64,000 nucleotides of DNA, taken from NCBI GenBank assembly GCA_035764725.1, contig DASTYT010000105.1, forward strand, positions 1 to 64,000. Reading direction: 5' to 3'. The stretch's first letter is position 1, and each line of letters opens with the position of its first letter. Shown here piece after piece: positions 44,081-52,765 of this stretch. The DNA is from Candidatus Methylomirabilota bacterium (GTDB lineage Bacteria > Methylomirabilota > Methylomirabilia > Rokubacteriales > CSP1-6). The notes under the pieces were generated by a model, which was not told the DNA's origin, did not search any database, and saw only the letters and a list, made by a program, of their open reading frames with translations. Made by a program: the position numbers and the translations under genes.

Positions 44081-45204
44081 GCGCGGGCGGGCGCGTGCGC
44101 GCGGCGGTGCTCGTCCAGCCGAAGACGATCGAGCTGCGTGACTTCCCGCGTCCGTCTGTCGGGCCAGACGACGCGTTGCTGCGTATCGAGGCCTGCGGGA
44201 TCTGCGGCAGCGACTACGAGCAGTACGAGGGCCATCTCCCCGACACCGAGGATTACAAGCAATATCCGGTGATCCCGGGGCACGAGCCGCTGGGCCGCAT
44301 CGAGGAGATCGGCCGCGCCGCGAAGGAGCGGTGGCGCGTGAGCGTGGGCGACCGCGTGGCCGTCCGATCCGGCTATGGCTGCGGGCGCTGCGAGGCCTGC
44401 CGGCGCTTCGAGCCGGCGGCGTGCCGCACGCGCGGCGGCACGTACGGCTACACCGACGTCGAGAAGCCCCCGTTCCTCTGGGGCGGCTATGCCGAGCACA
44501 TGTACCTCACGTCCCTCTCCGTGGTGAAGCAGGCCGATCCCGATCTCGCTCCAGAGGTCGCGGTGATGTTCAACCCGCTGGCCGCGGGGATCTCGTGGGC
44601 CGGCACGGTGCCGGCGACGGGCCCCGGCGACCGCGTGGCCATCCTCGGGGCTGGCCAGCGCGGGCTCTGCTGCGTGATCGCGGCGAGGGAAGCAGGCGCC
44701 CGCAAGGTGGTCATCACCGGACTCGCGCGCGACGCGGCCAAGCTGGCGCTGGCGCGCGAGCTGGGAGCGGACGCGGCCATCGACGCGGAGGGCGGCGACG
44801 TGGTCGCCCAGGTGCGCGAGGCCCTCGGCGGCGGCGCCGAGGTGGTGGTGGACACCACACCCTACGCGCCGCGGTCGCTCACCGACGCCGTCGCCATTGC
44901 GGTGCGCCGCGGACGCATCGTGGTGGCCGGGCTCAAGGGCGGGCGGCCCACGCAGGCGCTGCTCGCCGACGACGTGATCTACAAGGAGCTGACCATTCGC
45001 GGCGTGCTCAGCATGCCCGTCGCCGAGACGTTCAAGGCCGTGGACATCATCGGCTCGCGGCGCTATCCCTTCGAGCGCCTGCACTCGCTCTCGTTCCCCA
45101 TCGAGCAGGCGCAGGACGCCATCCTCACGCTCGCGGGCCAGATGCCGGGGGTGAACCCGATTCACCTCGCGATCGTGCCCGGCGCCCCGCGCGTGTCGCT
45201 CTGA
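44077..45204 (+). CDS. Zinc-dependent alcohol dehydrogenase (MDR family)
   Basis: The 375-residue enzyme shows the catalytic zinc Cys in CGICGSDYEQYEG, the GHE motif in VIPGHEPLG, and four structural-zinc cysteines spaced C-x2-C-x2-C-x7-C (GCGRCEACRRFEPAAC). A Rossmann motif LGAGQRG near residue 190 binds NAD(P). It oxidises an alcohol or polyol; the polar substrate of the coupled amidohydrolase may be processed next. The start is ATG 44077; ATG 44068 in frame is an alternative. It converges on the binding-protein gene with three bases between stops and a small imperfect hairpin across them. Confidence 0.92.
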   Translation: MSAGGRVRAAVLVQPKTIELRDFPRPSVGPDDALLRIEACGICGSDYEQYEGHLPDTEDYKQYPVIPGHEPLGRIEEIGRAAKERWRVSVGDRVAVRSGYGCGRCEACRRFEPAACRTRGGTYGYTDVEKPPFLWGGYAEHMYLTSLSVVKQADPDLAPEVAVMFNPLAAGISWAGTVPATGPGDRVAILGAGQRGLCCVIAAREAGARKVVITGLARDAAKLALARELGADAAIDAEGGDVVAQVREALGGGAEVVVDTTPYAPRSLTDAVAIAVRRGRIVVAGLKGGRPTQALLADDVIYKELTIRGVLSMPVAETFKAVDIIGSRRYPFERLHSLSFPIEQAQDAILTLAGQMPGVNPIHLAIVPGAPRVSL

Positions 45205-45207
45205 GGG

Positions 45208-46755
45208 CTACTTCCCCTTCAGGGTGACGTCCTCGTACGGCGCCGAGTAGGCGTGCCCGTTGATGAGGCCGAGCCCCGACTCGCCCACCCGCGGGCCGAC
45301 GCCGTTCAGGAAGGCCAGCTCCCAGATCGGCGCGTAGACCGCCTTGTCGTGCAGCAGCTGCTGCATCTTGTGGAGCGTCGCCTCGCGGCGCTTGCGGTCG
45401 ATCTCGGTGGCCTGCTCCTGGAAGAGGCCGTCGAGATCGGCGTACGTCCCGTAGACGTACGTGCCACCCGTGGCCACGAAGGCCTCCAGGCGCGTGGCCG
45501 CGTTGCCGAAGGCGCCGCTCGCCGCCTGGATGAGCCCGCCCCGGAGCTTCTTGTCGGAATATGCGCTGAAGAACGCCGCGCGCTCGAGCGGGCGGAGTCG
45601 CGTGCGGATGCCGACCGCGGCCAGATTGTTGGCGACGGCCTCGGCGAGATTCGCGTAGGAGCCGTCACACGACAGATCCCCGGCGTCGAAGCCGTTGGCG
45701 TAGCCGGCCTCGGCGAGGAGGGCTTTCGCGCGCGACACCGAGTAGACGGCGGCCGGGGGCTGCCAGAAGTACTCGAACGTGCTGGGGACGATGCTGTTGG
45801 TGATGCGCGAGTGCCCGAGGGTGAGCGCCTGGTTGATGGAATTGCGGTCCAGCGCGAGGCCGATCGCCTGCCGGACGCGGCGGTCGTGCTGGGGGGACTT
45901 GGGATCCCACTGGTCGGGGAAATAGATCCAGAACGAGGCCTGGATCACCGCCGGCTTGAGGGCGAGGCCCGGCGTGCGCTGGAGCTCCTCGGCCAGCTCG
46001 CCGCGCACCGAATAGACGATGTCGACCTCGCCGCGCTTGAGCGCGGCCAGCCGCGTGGCCTCGTCGGGAATGACGCGGAAGACGAATCGCTTGACGCTGG
46101 GGGGCTTGCGCCAGTACTGATCGAAGGCCTCGAGCGTCAGGTCCACCCCGGGGGTGAAGGACACGAACTTGTAGGGCCCGGCGCCGATGGGCGCCTTCTT
46201 GAACCCCTCGTCGCCCACGCGCTCCACGTACTTCTTCGGCACGATCCAGCCCGCTCCGGTGGCGCTCGAGTAGAAGGTCAGAAAGTCCGGCCAGGGCTGC
46301 TTCAGGCGGAACCGGACATGGGTGGCGTCGGGCGTCTCCACGGCCGCGACGCGCTCCTTGAAGCCCTTGGCGGCCGCGCCGCGATAGCGGTCGAACGAGA
46401 ACTTGACGTCTTCGGCGGTGACCGGGGAACCGTCGTGGAAGCGGGCGTTCTTGCGGAGGACGAACTCGTACACGAGCCCGTCCTTCGAGACCGTCCACGA
46501 TTCGGCCAGGCTCGGCGCCTGCGTCTGCCCCGGCATGGGCTTCACCATGGCGTCATGGAGCGCGTAGAGCACCATGAACGGCGTGATCATGCCGGGTGTC
46601 TCGGCGGGGTCGAACCAGGTCGGCGCCAGGGTGACGTGCACCCCCCAGGTGAGGGTGCCCTCGGCGGCCGCGGCGGGGCGGTGGCCCACCGGGGGGGCGC
46701 CGGTGAGGGCGAGGATGGCGACCAGGACCGGAGCGAGCGCGCGGGAGAGCTTCAT
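45208..46755 (-). CDS. ABC transporter substrate-binding protein, peptide/nickel (SBP family 5) type
   Basis: The 515-residue protein has a Sec signal peptide (about residues 1-30, ending near AAAEG). It shows family 5 landmarks: LAESWTVSKDGLVYEFVLRKN, FHDGSPVTAEDVKFSFDR, GAGPYKF and RQAIGLALDRNSI. It would bind a peptide, nickel complex or other amphiphile in the periplasm. No cognate permease or ATPase genes are adjacent; it is an orphan within this window. It is divergent from the second hybrid kinase with 113 bases between starts. Confidence 0.92.
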   Translation of the reverse strand: MKLSRALAPVLVAILALTGAPPVGHRPAAAAEGTLTWGVHVTLAPTWFDPAETPGMITPFMVLYALHDAMVKPMPGQTQAPSLAESWTVSKDGLVYEFVLRKNARFHDGSPVTAEDVKFSFDRYRGAAAKGFKERVAAVETPDATHVRFRLKQPWPDFLTFYSSATGAGWIVPKKYVERVGDEGFKKAPIGAGPYKFVSFTPGVDLTLEAFDQYWRKPPSVKRFVFRVIPDEATRLAALKRGEVDIVYSVRGELAEELQRTPGLALKPAVIQASFWIYFPDQWDPKSPQHDRRVRQAIGLALDRNSINQALTLGHSRITNSIVPSTFEYFWQPPAAVYSVSRAKALLAEAGYANGFDAGDLSCDGSYANLAEAVANNLAAVGIRTRLRPLERAAFFSAYSDKKLRGGLIQAASGAFGNAATRLEAFVATGGTYVYGTYADLDGLFQEQATEIDRKRREATLHKMQQLLHDKAVYAPIWELAFLNGVGPRVGESGLGLINGHAYSAPYEDVTLKGK

Positions 46756-46868
46756 GGGCAGCCTCCTGGAGCGATCCGGGATCGATCGAAACGGTGGGGG
46801 TGATTATCCCCAGGGTCGAAGGCTTGTCAACGCGAGGTCCTGGGAAGACGGCGTGCTATCCTCGACCC

Positions 46869-49085
46869 GTGCGTATTCGCGCACACGTGCTGCTCCTCGT
46901 GGTGGCGTCGGTCCTTCCCATTCTGGTCTTCGCCGGCGTCATGGCCTACGTGTTCTGGTGGCAGCAGCGCGCGGCCTTCGAGCAGAGCCACCTCGAGCGG
47001 GTCCGCGCCCTCTCGATCGCCCTCGACTTCCGGCAGAACGCGACCCTTGCCGCTCTGCGCGCCATGGCCGATTCGCGCCGGCTCGACACCGGCGCTCTCC
47101 GCGAGTTCCTCGACGACTCGCGCGACGTCGTGGCGGCGCAGCGTATCTGGTCCGCGGTGGTGCTGGCCGACGCGTCGGGCCGGCGTCTCCTCGACACGCG
47201 CCCGGGCGTCGACAGCAAGGGGGCCAACCTCGCCGCCGAGCCCCTCTTCCAGCTCGTGCAGCGCACGGGCCGTCCCGCCATCTCGCCGCTCGTGAAGGCG
47301 CCGGGGTCGGAGGGTGACTACACCACCTGCTTCGCGGTGCCGGTGACCCGCGGCGGTGTCCTGCGCTACGTGCTGATCGCCGAGATCGACCAGGCGGAAT
47401 GGCTGCGCTTCATGGCGCTCTACCCGGTGGCCCCCGACGCCACCCTCACGCTGCTCGACCAGAACGGCATCATCATTGCCCGCACCCTCCACAACGAGCG
47501 CTGGGTGGGCCGCCCGCCCTCCGCGACGCTGGCCCGCAAATCGCGCGAGCTGCCCGCGGCGACCTATCAGGGCCCGGGGCTCGAGGGCCAGTGGTTCTAC
47601 ACCGCCCACAGCCGCACCGCGACCTCGGGCTGGACGGTGGCCACCGGCGTGCCCGCCGAGAGGGTGGAGGCGCAGCTCCGCGCCGCGCTGGCGTCGGTGG
47701 CGGCGGGAGGGGCGGCGGCGGCGCTCCTCGCCGTCGTGCTCGCCCTCCTCCTCGGCCGGCGCATCGCGCGGCCCATCGCCGGACTCGCCGAGCTGGCGGG
47801 CTCGTTCGCCAGAGAGGACACGCGGGTCAAGCCGCCTCCCGCTTCGAGACTGCGCGAGGTCGACGAGGTGGCGGGTGCCCTCGCCGAGGCCTCCACCCGG
47901 CTCGAGCGGCGCGCGCACGAGCGGGACGAGGCGCTTCGCAAGGAGCGCACCGCGCGCGCCGAGGCGGAGGTGGCCAATCGCGCCAAGGACAGCTTCCTCG
48001 CCATGCTCGGCCACGAGCTGAGGAACCCGCTCTCCGCGATCCGGGCCGCCCTCGGCCTCCTCGAGGTCGCGGGCCGCGATCCCCAGACGGCGGCGCGGGC
48101 GCGCGAGGTGATCGGCCGCCAGGTCAATCAGCTCGTCACGGTGGTCGAGGAGCTGCTCGACATCGCGCGCGTGACGACGGGCAAGATGCTGCTGGACCGG
48201 CGGCCGGTGGACCTCGGCGAGCTGGCGCAGCAGACCGTGCAGAGCCTCCGGGTGGCCGGCCGCCTCATCCGGCATGAGGTCACCGTCGAGGCCGAGACCG
48301 CCTGGCTCTACGGCGATCCCGGGCGCCTCACCCAGGTTCTGACCAATCTCCTCGTCAACGCCCTCAAGTACACGCCGGAAGGCGGACGCATCGAGGTCCG
48401 CGTCGCGTCGGAGGCGGACACGGTCGTGCTCACGGTGACCGACACCGGCGACGGCATCCCGCCCGCGCTGCTCGAGCGCATCTTCGATCTCTTCGTCCGG
48501 GGCGATCAGGCGCTGGGCCGCACGGGGAGCGGGCTCGGCATCGGGCTCACGCTGGTGCGACGGCTCGCGGAGCTGCACGGAGGCTCGGTACAGGCGGCGA
48601 GCGCGGGGCCCGGGCGGGGAAGCGCGTTCACGGTGCGGCTGCCCGGCATCGCCGCCCCCGCCGAGCGCCAGCAACCGGTGGAGCCCATCCGGAGCGTGCG
48701 CGGCCCGCGGCGCGTGCTCATCGTGGAGGACAACGCGGACTCACGCACGATGCTGCACGCGATGCTCGAGCTGTGGGGCCACGAGGTGCACGAGGCGGCC
48801 GACGGAGAGCACGGCCTCGAGCGTGCGGTCGCGGTACGTCCGGATATCGCGTTGATCGACGTCGGATTGCCGGGGCTCGATGGCTACGAGCTGGCGCGGC
48901 AGATCCGCGCGAGCGTCGGAGGCGTGCACATCTTCCTGGTCGCGGTTACCGGCTACGGTGAGCCCGACGACATCCGCCGCGCCCGGGACGCCGGCTTCGA
49001 CAGCCACCTCGCCAAGCCGGTGGACGTGAAGACCCTCGCCGGTATCCTGGGGGCGGCCGGTCGGCAGTCGGACCGCGCGTCCTAG
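46869..49085 (+). CDS. dCache-HAMP hybrid sensor histidine kinase with receiver domain
   Basis: The 738-residue kinase starts with a membrane span (RIRAHVLLLVVASVLPILVF). A ~240-residue extracytoplasmic double-Cache sensor, a second span near residues 278-300 and a HAMP linker follow. HisKA has the phospho-His in FLAMLGHELRNPLSAI, HATPase has LLVNALKYTPEGG and GLGIGLTLVRRLAELHGG, and a receiver has Asp in ALIDVGLPGLDGYE. From HisKA onward it closely resembles the MASE1 kinase at 38163, so the two look like paralogues with exchanged sensors. GTG 46869 is used. It shares CTAG with the stop of the CoA-transferase. Confidence 0.92.
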   Translation: MRIRAHVLLLVVASVLPILVFAGVMAYVFWWQQRAAFEQSHLERVRALSIALDFRQNATLAALRAMADSRRLDTGALREFLDDSRDVVAAQRIWSAVVLADASGRRLLDTRPGVDSKGANLAAEPLFQLVQRTGRPAISPLVKAPGSEGDYTTCFAVPVTRGGVLRYVLIAEIDQAEWLRFMALYPVAPDATLTLLDQNGIIIARTLHNERWVGRPPSATLARKSRELPAATYQGPGLEGQWFYTAHSRTATSGWTVATGVPAERVEAQLRAALASVAAGGAAAALLAVVLALLLGRRIARPIAGLAELAGSFAREDTRVKPPPASRLREVDEVAGALAEASTRLERRAHERDEALRKERTARAEAEVANRAKDSFLAMLGHELRNPLSAIRAALGLLEVAGRDPQTAARAREVIGRQVNQLVTVVEELLDIARVTTGKMLLDRRPVDLGELAQQTVQSLRVAGRLIRHEVTVEAETAWLYGDPGRLTQVLTNLLVNALKYTPEGGRIEVRVASEADTVVLTVTDTGDGIPPALLERIFDLFVRGDQALGRTGSGLGIGLTLVRRLAELHGGSVQAASAGPGRGSAFTVRLPGIAAPAERQQPVEPIRSVRGPRRVLIVEDNADSRTMLHAMLELWGHEVHEAADGEHGLERAVAVRPDIALIDVGLPGLDGYELARQIRASVGGVHIFLVAVTGYGEPDDIRRARDAGFDSHLAKPVDVKTLAGILGAAGRQSDRAS

Positions 49086-50284
49086 CGCGGGCCGCCGATC
49101 ACGCCCCGGTCGCGCAGCGCCGTCACCGCCTGCTGATCCATCCCGAGGAGCTCGCGGAGCACCTGCGCGGTGTGCTCGCCCAGCATGGGCGAGGGCGTGC
49201 GCACGGAGCCCGGCGTCTCCGACAGGCGCACCGGGGCGCCCACCATCTTCACTTTTCCTGCGCGGGGGTGGTTCATCTCCACGAGGGCGCCGCGGGCCTT
49301 GACCTGCGGATGCTCCACGACCTGGGCGATGTTGTTGATGGCGCCGAACGGGATGCCCAGGGGTAGGAAGATCGCCTCCCACTCCTCGTAGGTCCTGGTG
49401 AGGAACACCTCCTGGAGGAGCGGAATGAGGGTGGCGCGATTCTTCGCGCGGTCCACGTTCTTGCGATAGCGGGGGTCGTTCGCGAGATCGGGCCGGCCGA
49501 TGGCGGGGCAGAAGATCTGCCAGAGCTTCTCGCTGCCCACCGCCAGGGCCAGATCACGGCTCTTTGTCCTGAACGTCTGGTACGGAAGCAACGCCTTGTA
49601 GGCGGTGCCCATGGGGAAGGGCAACTCGCCGTCGGCGAGGTAGCCGCCGATCATGGTGCCGAGCAGGGACATCTGCCCTTCCAGCATGGAGACGTCGATG
49701 GCCTGGCCGCGCCCAGTCTTCTCCTTCACCCGCAGCGCCAGCATGATGCCGAACGCCGCGTACATGCCCGCGGTCATGTCCGCGATCGAGGTGCCCGCGC
49801 GTACGCCGCGGCCGCCCTCCTCGCCGGTCACCGAGATCATGCCGCTCTCTGCCTGGAGGATCAGGTCGAGCGCCGCGCGATCCCGATACGGACCGTCCTG
49901 GCCGAAGCCCGACACCGAGCAGTAGATGACGCCGGGATTGCGCTTGCGCCCCTCCGCATAGGCGAGGCCGAGACGCTCGAGCGCCCCGGTGCGGTAGTTC
50001 TCGAGCACCACGTCGGCCTTTTCGACCAACTTGAAAAAGAGCTCCTTTCCTTCGGGCGCCTTCAGATCCACCTCGATGCCCTGCTTGTTGCGGTGCAGGC
50101 TCACGAAATACGCGGTTTCACCCCCTGGAAGCGGCGTGCCCCACGCGCGGGCGATGTCGCCGGCGCCCTTGGGCTCGAGCTTGATGACCCGCGCGCCAAA
50201 GTCCGCGAGCATGGTGGAGCAGAAGGGGCCCGCGAGGGCGTGGCTCAGGTCGAGCACGGTGACGTCTTCGAGGGGCAGGCGCAT
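49082..50284 (-). CDS. CaiB/BaiF family CoA-transferase
   Basis: The 400-residue class III CoA-transferase has the opening LEDVTVLDLSHALAGPFCS, the CoA-binding VIKLEPKGAGD, the segment NRKQGIEVDLK-like LHRNKQGIEVDL, and the catalytic Asp region in RAALDLILQAESGM. These enzymes move CoA between carboxylic acids (formyl, carnitine, succinyl donors). The acceptor cannot be guessed. ATG 50284 matches the family N-terminus; an upstream ATG at 50383 adds unrelated sequence. It is a single leftward gene, divergent from 50414. Confidence 0.93.
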   Translation of the reverse strand: MRLPLEDVTVLDLSHALAGPFCSTMLADFGARVIKLEPKGAGDIARAWGTPLPGGETAYFVSLHRNKQGIEVDLKAPEGKELFFKLVEKADVVLENYRTGALERLGLAYAEGRKRNPGVIYCSVSGFGQDGPYRDRAALDLILQAESGMISVTGEEGGRGVRAGTSIADMTAGMYAAFGIMLALRVKEKTGRGQAIDVSMLEGQMSLLGTMIGGYLADGELPFPMGTAYKALLPYQTFRTKSRDLALAVGSEKLWQIFCPAIGRPDLANDPRYRKNVDRAKNRATLIPLLQEVFLTRTYEEWEAIFLPLGIPFGAINNIAQVVEHPQVKARGALVEMNHPRAGKVKMVGAPVRLSETPGSVRTPSPMLGEHTAQVLRELLGMDQQAVTALRDRGVIGGPR

Positions 50285-50341
50285 GCGGCTGGTCTCCTTC
50301 GAGGAGATGCGGGGTCGTGGCCGTCGGCTTGGCCAGTAGCC

Positions 50342-50347
50342 TATAAT
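50342..50347 (+). promoter_or_regulatory. Consensus -10 hexamer TATAAT
   Basis: A perfect TATAAT, unusual in this GC-rich background, lies 66 bases before the gene at 50414. The matching -35 region (around 50318) is poor, so promoter strength is uncertain. It is also within the 5' region of the divergent CoA-transferase gene. Confidence 0.35.
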
Positions 50348-50413
50348 AGCGCAGCGGTACCCGGCAGACGGGGCCGGCCCCACAATGACTCTTCCCAGAA
50401 CGAGAGGCTCTAG

Positions 50414-50827
50414 ATGGCGACTGATGAGCTGTCCGAACTGAAGATGGATCCCGCGTCCTTGTACCGCGAGGACGTGTATACCGATCGCCGCATGGGGACG
50501 ATCCGCGTCATGACGCCGGTGACCGGCGAGGGCAACGTCGATCTCACCCGCGCCATCCTGTATGTCGGCGAGACGCAGATCCTCACCTCGGTGGGCGCGC
50601 TCCCCGTCGTGTTCGAGATCGAGGCAAAGTCACTCGGCGAAGCCGCGGAGAAGTTCGCGGACGCGGCGAAGGTTGGCGTGGAGCGGACCATGCGCCAGCT
50701 CCAGGAGCTCAGGCGCGAGGCGGCCTCGTCGATCGTCGTGCCCGACCGGATGCCGCCCGGTCTCGGCGGGCCCGGCCTCGGCGGCCCCGGCGGCATGCGC
50801 GGCGGCGGGAAGATTCAGCTGCCGTAG
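50414..50827 (+). CDS. Unrecognised 137-residue protein
   Basis: No family recognised. The N-terminal ~95 residues are a compact alpha/beta region (YREDVYTDRRMGTIRVMTPV, then TRAILYVGETQILTSVGALP and VFEIEAKSLGEAAEKFADAA). The tail is a Gly/Pro/Met-rich repeat (PGLGGPGLGGPGG). There is no signal peptide. The balanced domain and good codon bias suggest a conserved cytosolic protein rather than a chance frame. Ribosome site GAGAGG precedes ATG 50414. Confidence 0.65.
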   Translation: MATDELSELKMDPASLYREDVYTDRRMGTIRVMTPVTGEGNVDLTRAILYVGETQILTSVGALPVVFEIEAKSLGEAAEKFADAAKVGVERTMRQLQELRREAASSIVVPDRMPPGLGGPGLGGPGGMRGGGKIQLP

Positions 50828-50949
50828 ACCGAACGCCGACCGTCAAAAAGGTGGCGGGTCGAGAGGCCCGGCGCCTGTAAGTCCCCGTCAGATCGGCACC
50901 TTCTCATGGCACCCCGGTTGCAACTTCCTCGTCCAGAGGAGGGATAACC

Positions 50950-51360
50950 ATGTCCTATCGACATCTGTTCGTCGCGCTCGCGCTGGCTGCCGGCGCGCTG
51001 CTTCCGCCGGCCGCGCACGCGGGGGTCAATGTGAATGTCAACGTGGGTGTTCCGGTGCCTCCGCCGCCCGTGGTCGTGGCGCCGGCGCCGCCGCGCGTGG
51101 TGGTGGTGCCGGGCTCGCCGGTGTACTACGCCCCCGAGGGCGGTGTGAATCTCTTCGTCTACGGCGGCCGGTACTACACGTTCCACGAGGGCCACTGGTT
51201 CGTGGGGCCCAAGCACAACGGGCCGTGGACCTTCGTCGCCGTGGATCACGTCCCCGCGCCCGTCGTGGCCGTCCCCGTGAAGTACTATCGTGTGGCGCCG
51301 GCCCCGGTGCCGGGTCCCCCGCATTGCCCGCCCGGCCAAGCCAAAAAGGGCCGCTGCTAG
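50950..51360 (+). CDS. Secreted small protein with Pro/Val-rich linker
   Basis: The 136-residue product has a strong Sec signal peptide (LFVALALAAGALLPPAAHA, cleaved before GVNV). A Val/Pro linker follows, then a ~60-residue domain with aromatic repeats (YGGRYYTFHEGHWFVGPK, then GPWTFVAVDHVPAP). The end is PHCPPGQAKKGRC. It resembles exported YxW-type small proteins of unknown function and is similar in style to the protein at 30170. A good GAGGAGGG site precedes ATG 50950. Confidence 0.75.
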   Translation: MSYRHLFVALALAAGALLPPAAHAGVNVNVNVGVPVPPPPVVVAPAPPRVVVVPGSPVYYAPEGGVNLFVYGGRYYTFHEGHWFVGPKHNGPWTFVAVDHVPAPVVAVPVKYYRVAPAPVPGPPHCPPGQAKKGRC

Positions 51361-51370
51361 CGGCGGCGAC

Positions 51371-51448
51371 GGAGGGCACAGCCGGGGCGCGGGCTCGCTT
51401 GCTCAGTACAGCATTGCGCCGCGAACCCGCGCCACGCCTGTGCCCTCC
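51371..51448. repeat. Long interrupted inverted repeat between convergent genes
   Basis: GGAGGGCACAG (51371-51381) pairs with CTGTGCCCTCC (51438-51448), and GGCGCGGG (51386-51393) pairs with CCCGCGCC (51426-51433). They are separated by a symmetric 4x4 internal loop and a 32-base apical region. All 19 stem pairs are perfect. It lies between the stops at 51360 and 51462, so it may serve as a bidirectional terminator. A small mobile-element remnant or structured RNA is also possible. Confidence 0.6.
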
Positions 51449-51461
51449 TCACGTTATCCAG

Positions 51462-52676
51462 CTATTCGCCGTCTTTGTCCTCGGGTAAGTCGCGGGCGCC
51501 AACGGTACGTTCGCGGTATTCGGCTGGGATCTCGCGGCCGGCATCCGTGAACGCGCGGCGGACCGCCTCCACGTTGGGGCCGAAGATCGATTTGCGATTG
51601 CTGCGTGCCCAGGCGTTGGAGTCCTCGACGGCGGCGAGCGAGCCCTGGAAGCGCGGCATGACGTAGCGCGCGAACAGCTCGTACGAGCGGAGCGTCTGCT
51701 CGCGGTTCGCCCACTCGTGGGCGCGGAAGAGCACGCCGCCGAATCCGCCGCCGCTGTACTCCTGCAGTCGCTGGATGCCGCGCACCACCGTGTCCGGCGA
51801 GCCCACCAGCGTGGTGCCCATCTTCACGCCCTCGCGCAGCGGATCGTCGGAGCGGCCGGGGGGGCGGCCCAGCGTCTCCTCGAAGTAGGTGACGGTCTCG
51901 CGGCGCTCGCCCTTCGACACGTCGCGCAGCGCTCCCTCGTCATCGTCGGAGACGTGCGTGTTCACGACCACGCGCCACTTCTTCCGATCCATGGTCTGGC
52001 CGTGTTTGGCCGCGGTCTCCTCGCCGATCTTCCATTGGCCGGCGAGGGCCTCCGGGCCGCCCGGCAGTCCCGCGCCGATGGAGAGCACGCCGAGGCCGTG
52101 CTTGGCCGCCGACATGACCCCGAAGGGCGTGATGGTGCTGGCGACCGCGATGGGGAAGTGCGGGTCGGTGTAGGGCGCGAGATGCAGGCGCGCCTCGCGC
52201 AGCTCGAACCAGTCCGTCTTCATCGTGACGGGCTCCTCGCAGCGCAGGAGGCGCATGATTGCGTCGAGGGCCTCGTCCATCCGCGGGCGCTGGGTGACGG
52301 GCTCGATGCCCATCATGTAGGCGTCGGAGGGTAGGGCGCCGGGACCGCAGCCGAGCATGGTCCGTCCGCGTGTCATGTGATCGAGCTGCACGAAGCGGTT
52401 GGCGACCATCAGTGGATGGTGATACGGCAGGCTCGTCACGCCGGAGCCGAGCATGATGTGGCGGGTGCGCTGGGCGGCGGCGGCGATGAAGACCTCGGGG
52501 GAGGCGATCGTCTCCCAGCCCGCGGAGTGATGCTCGCCCACCCACACCTCGTCGTAACCCAGGTGATCCATCCACTCGATGAGCTCCATGTCGCGGTCCA
52601 TCGAGAGCGTGGGGTTCTCGCCGACCCGGTGGAAGGGCGCGAGGAAGATGCCGAACTTGAGGCCGCGATGGGGCAT
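51462..52676 (-). CDS. LLM-class (luciferase-like) flavin-dependent monooxygenase
   Basis: The 404-residue luciferase-type barrel shows LKFGIFLAPFHRVGENPTLS at the start, DEVWVGEHHSAGWE, MLGSGVTSLPYHHP, RTMLGCGPGALPSDAYMMG and a late AHEWANREQTL. Members use reduced FMN (or F420) and O2 to oxidise small organics. The long C-terminal region after residue 330 matches the limonene/alkane monooxygenase-like group. It is divergent from the peroxiredoxin gene, with 89 bases between starts. Confidence 0.93.
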   Translation of the reverse strand: MPHRGLKFGIFLAPFHRVGENPTLSMDRDMELIEWMDHLGYDEVWVGEHHSAGWETIASPEVFIAAAAQRTRHIMLGSGVTSLPYHHPLMVANRFVQLDHMTRGRTMLGCGPGALPSDAYMMGIEPVTQRPRMDEALDAIMRLLRCEEPVTMKTDWFELREARLHLAPYTDPHFPIAVASTITPFGVMSAAKHGLGVLSIGAGLPGGPEALAGQWKIGEETAAKHGQTMDRKKWRVVVNTHVSDDDEGALRDVSKGERRETVTYFEETLGRPPGRSDDPLREGVKMGTTLVGSPDTVVRGIQRLQEYSGGGFGGVLFRAHEWANREQTLRSYELFARYVMPRFQGSLAAVEDSNAWARSNRKSIFGPNVEAVRRAFTDAGREIPAEYRERTVGARDLPEDKDGE

Positions 52677-52765
52677 GTCGTCTCCTTTGAGCGGGTCTTC
52701 ACCGAGGCTAGCACATCGAGCGCGGTTGACGCGGAGCCTCCGCCGATGCGATGGTCGGGGCCGAC

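Noticed and set aside
45253..46803. Long + strand frame opposite the SBP family 5 gene
   Set aside because: Shadow of a well-supported gene; no signal peptide or family motif in that frame.
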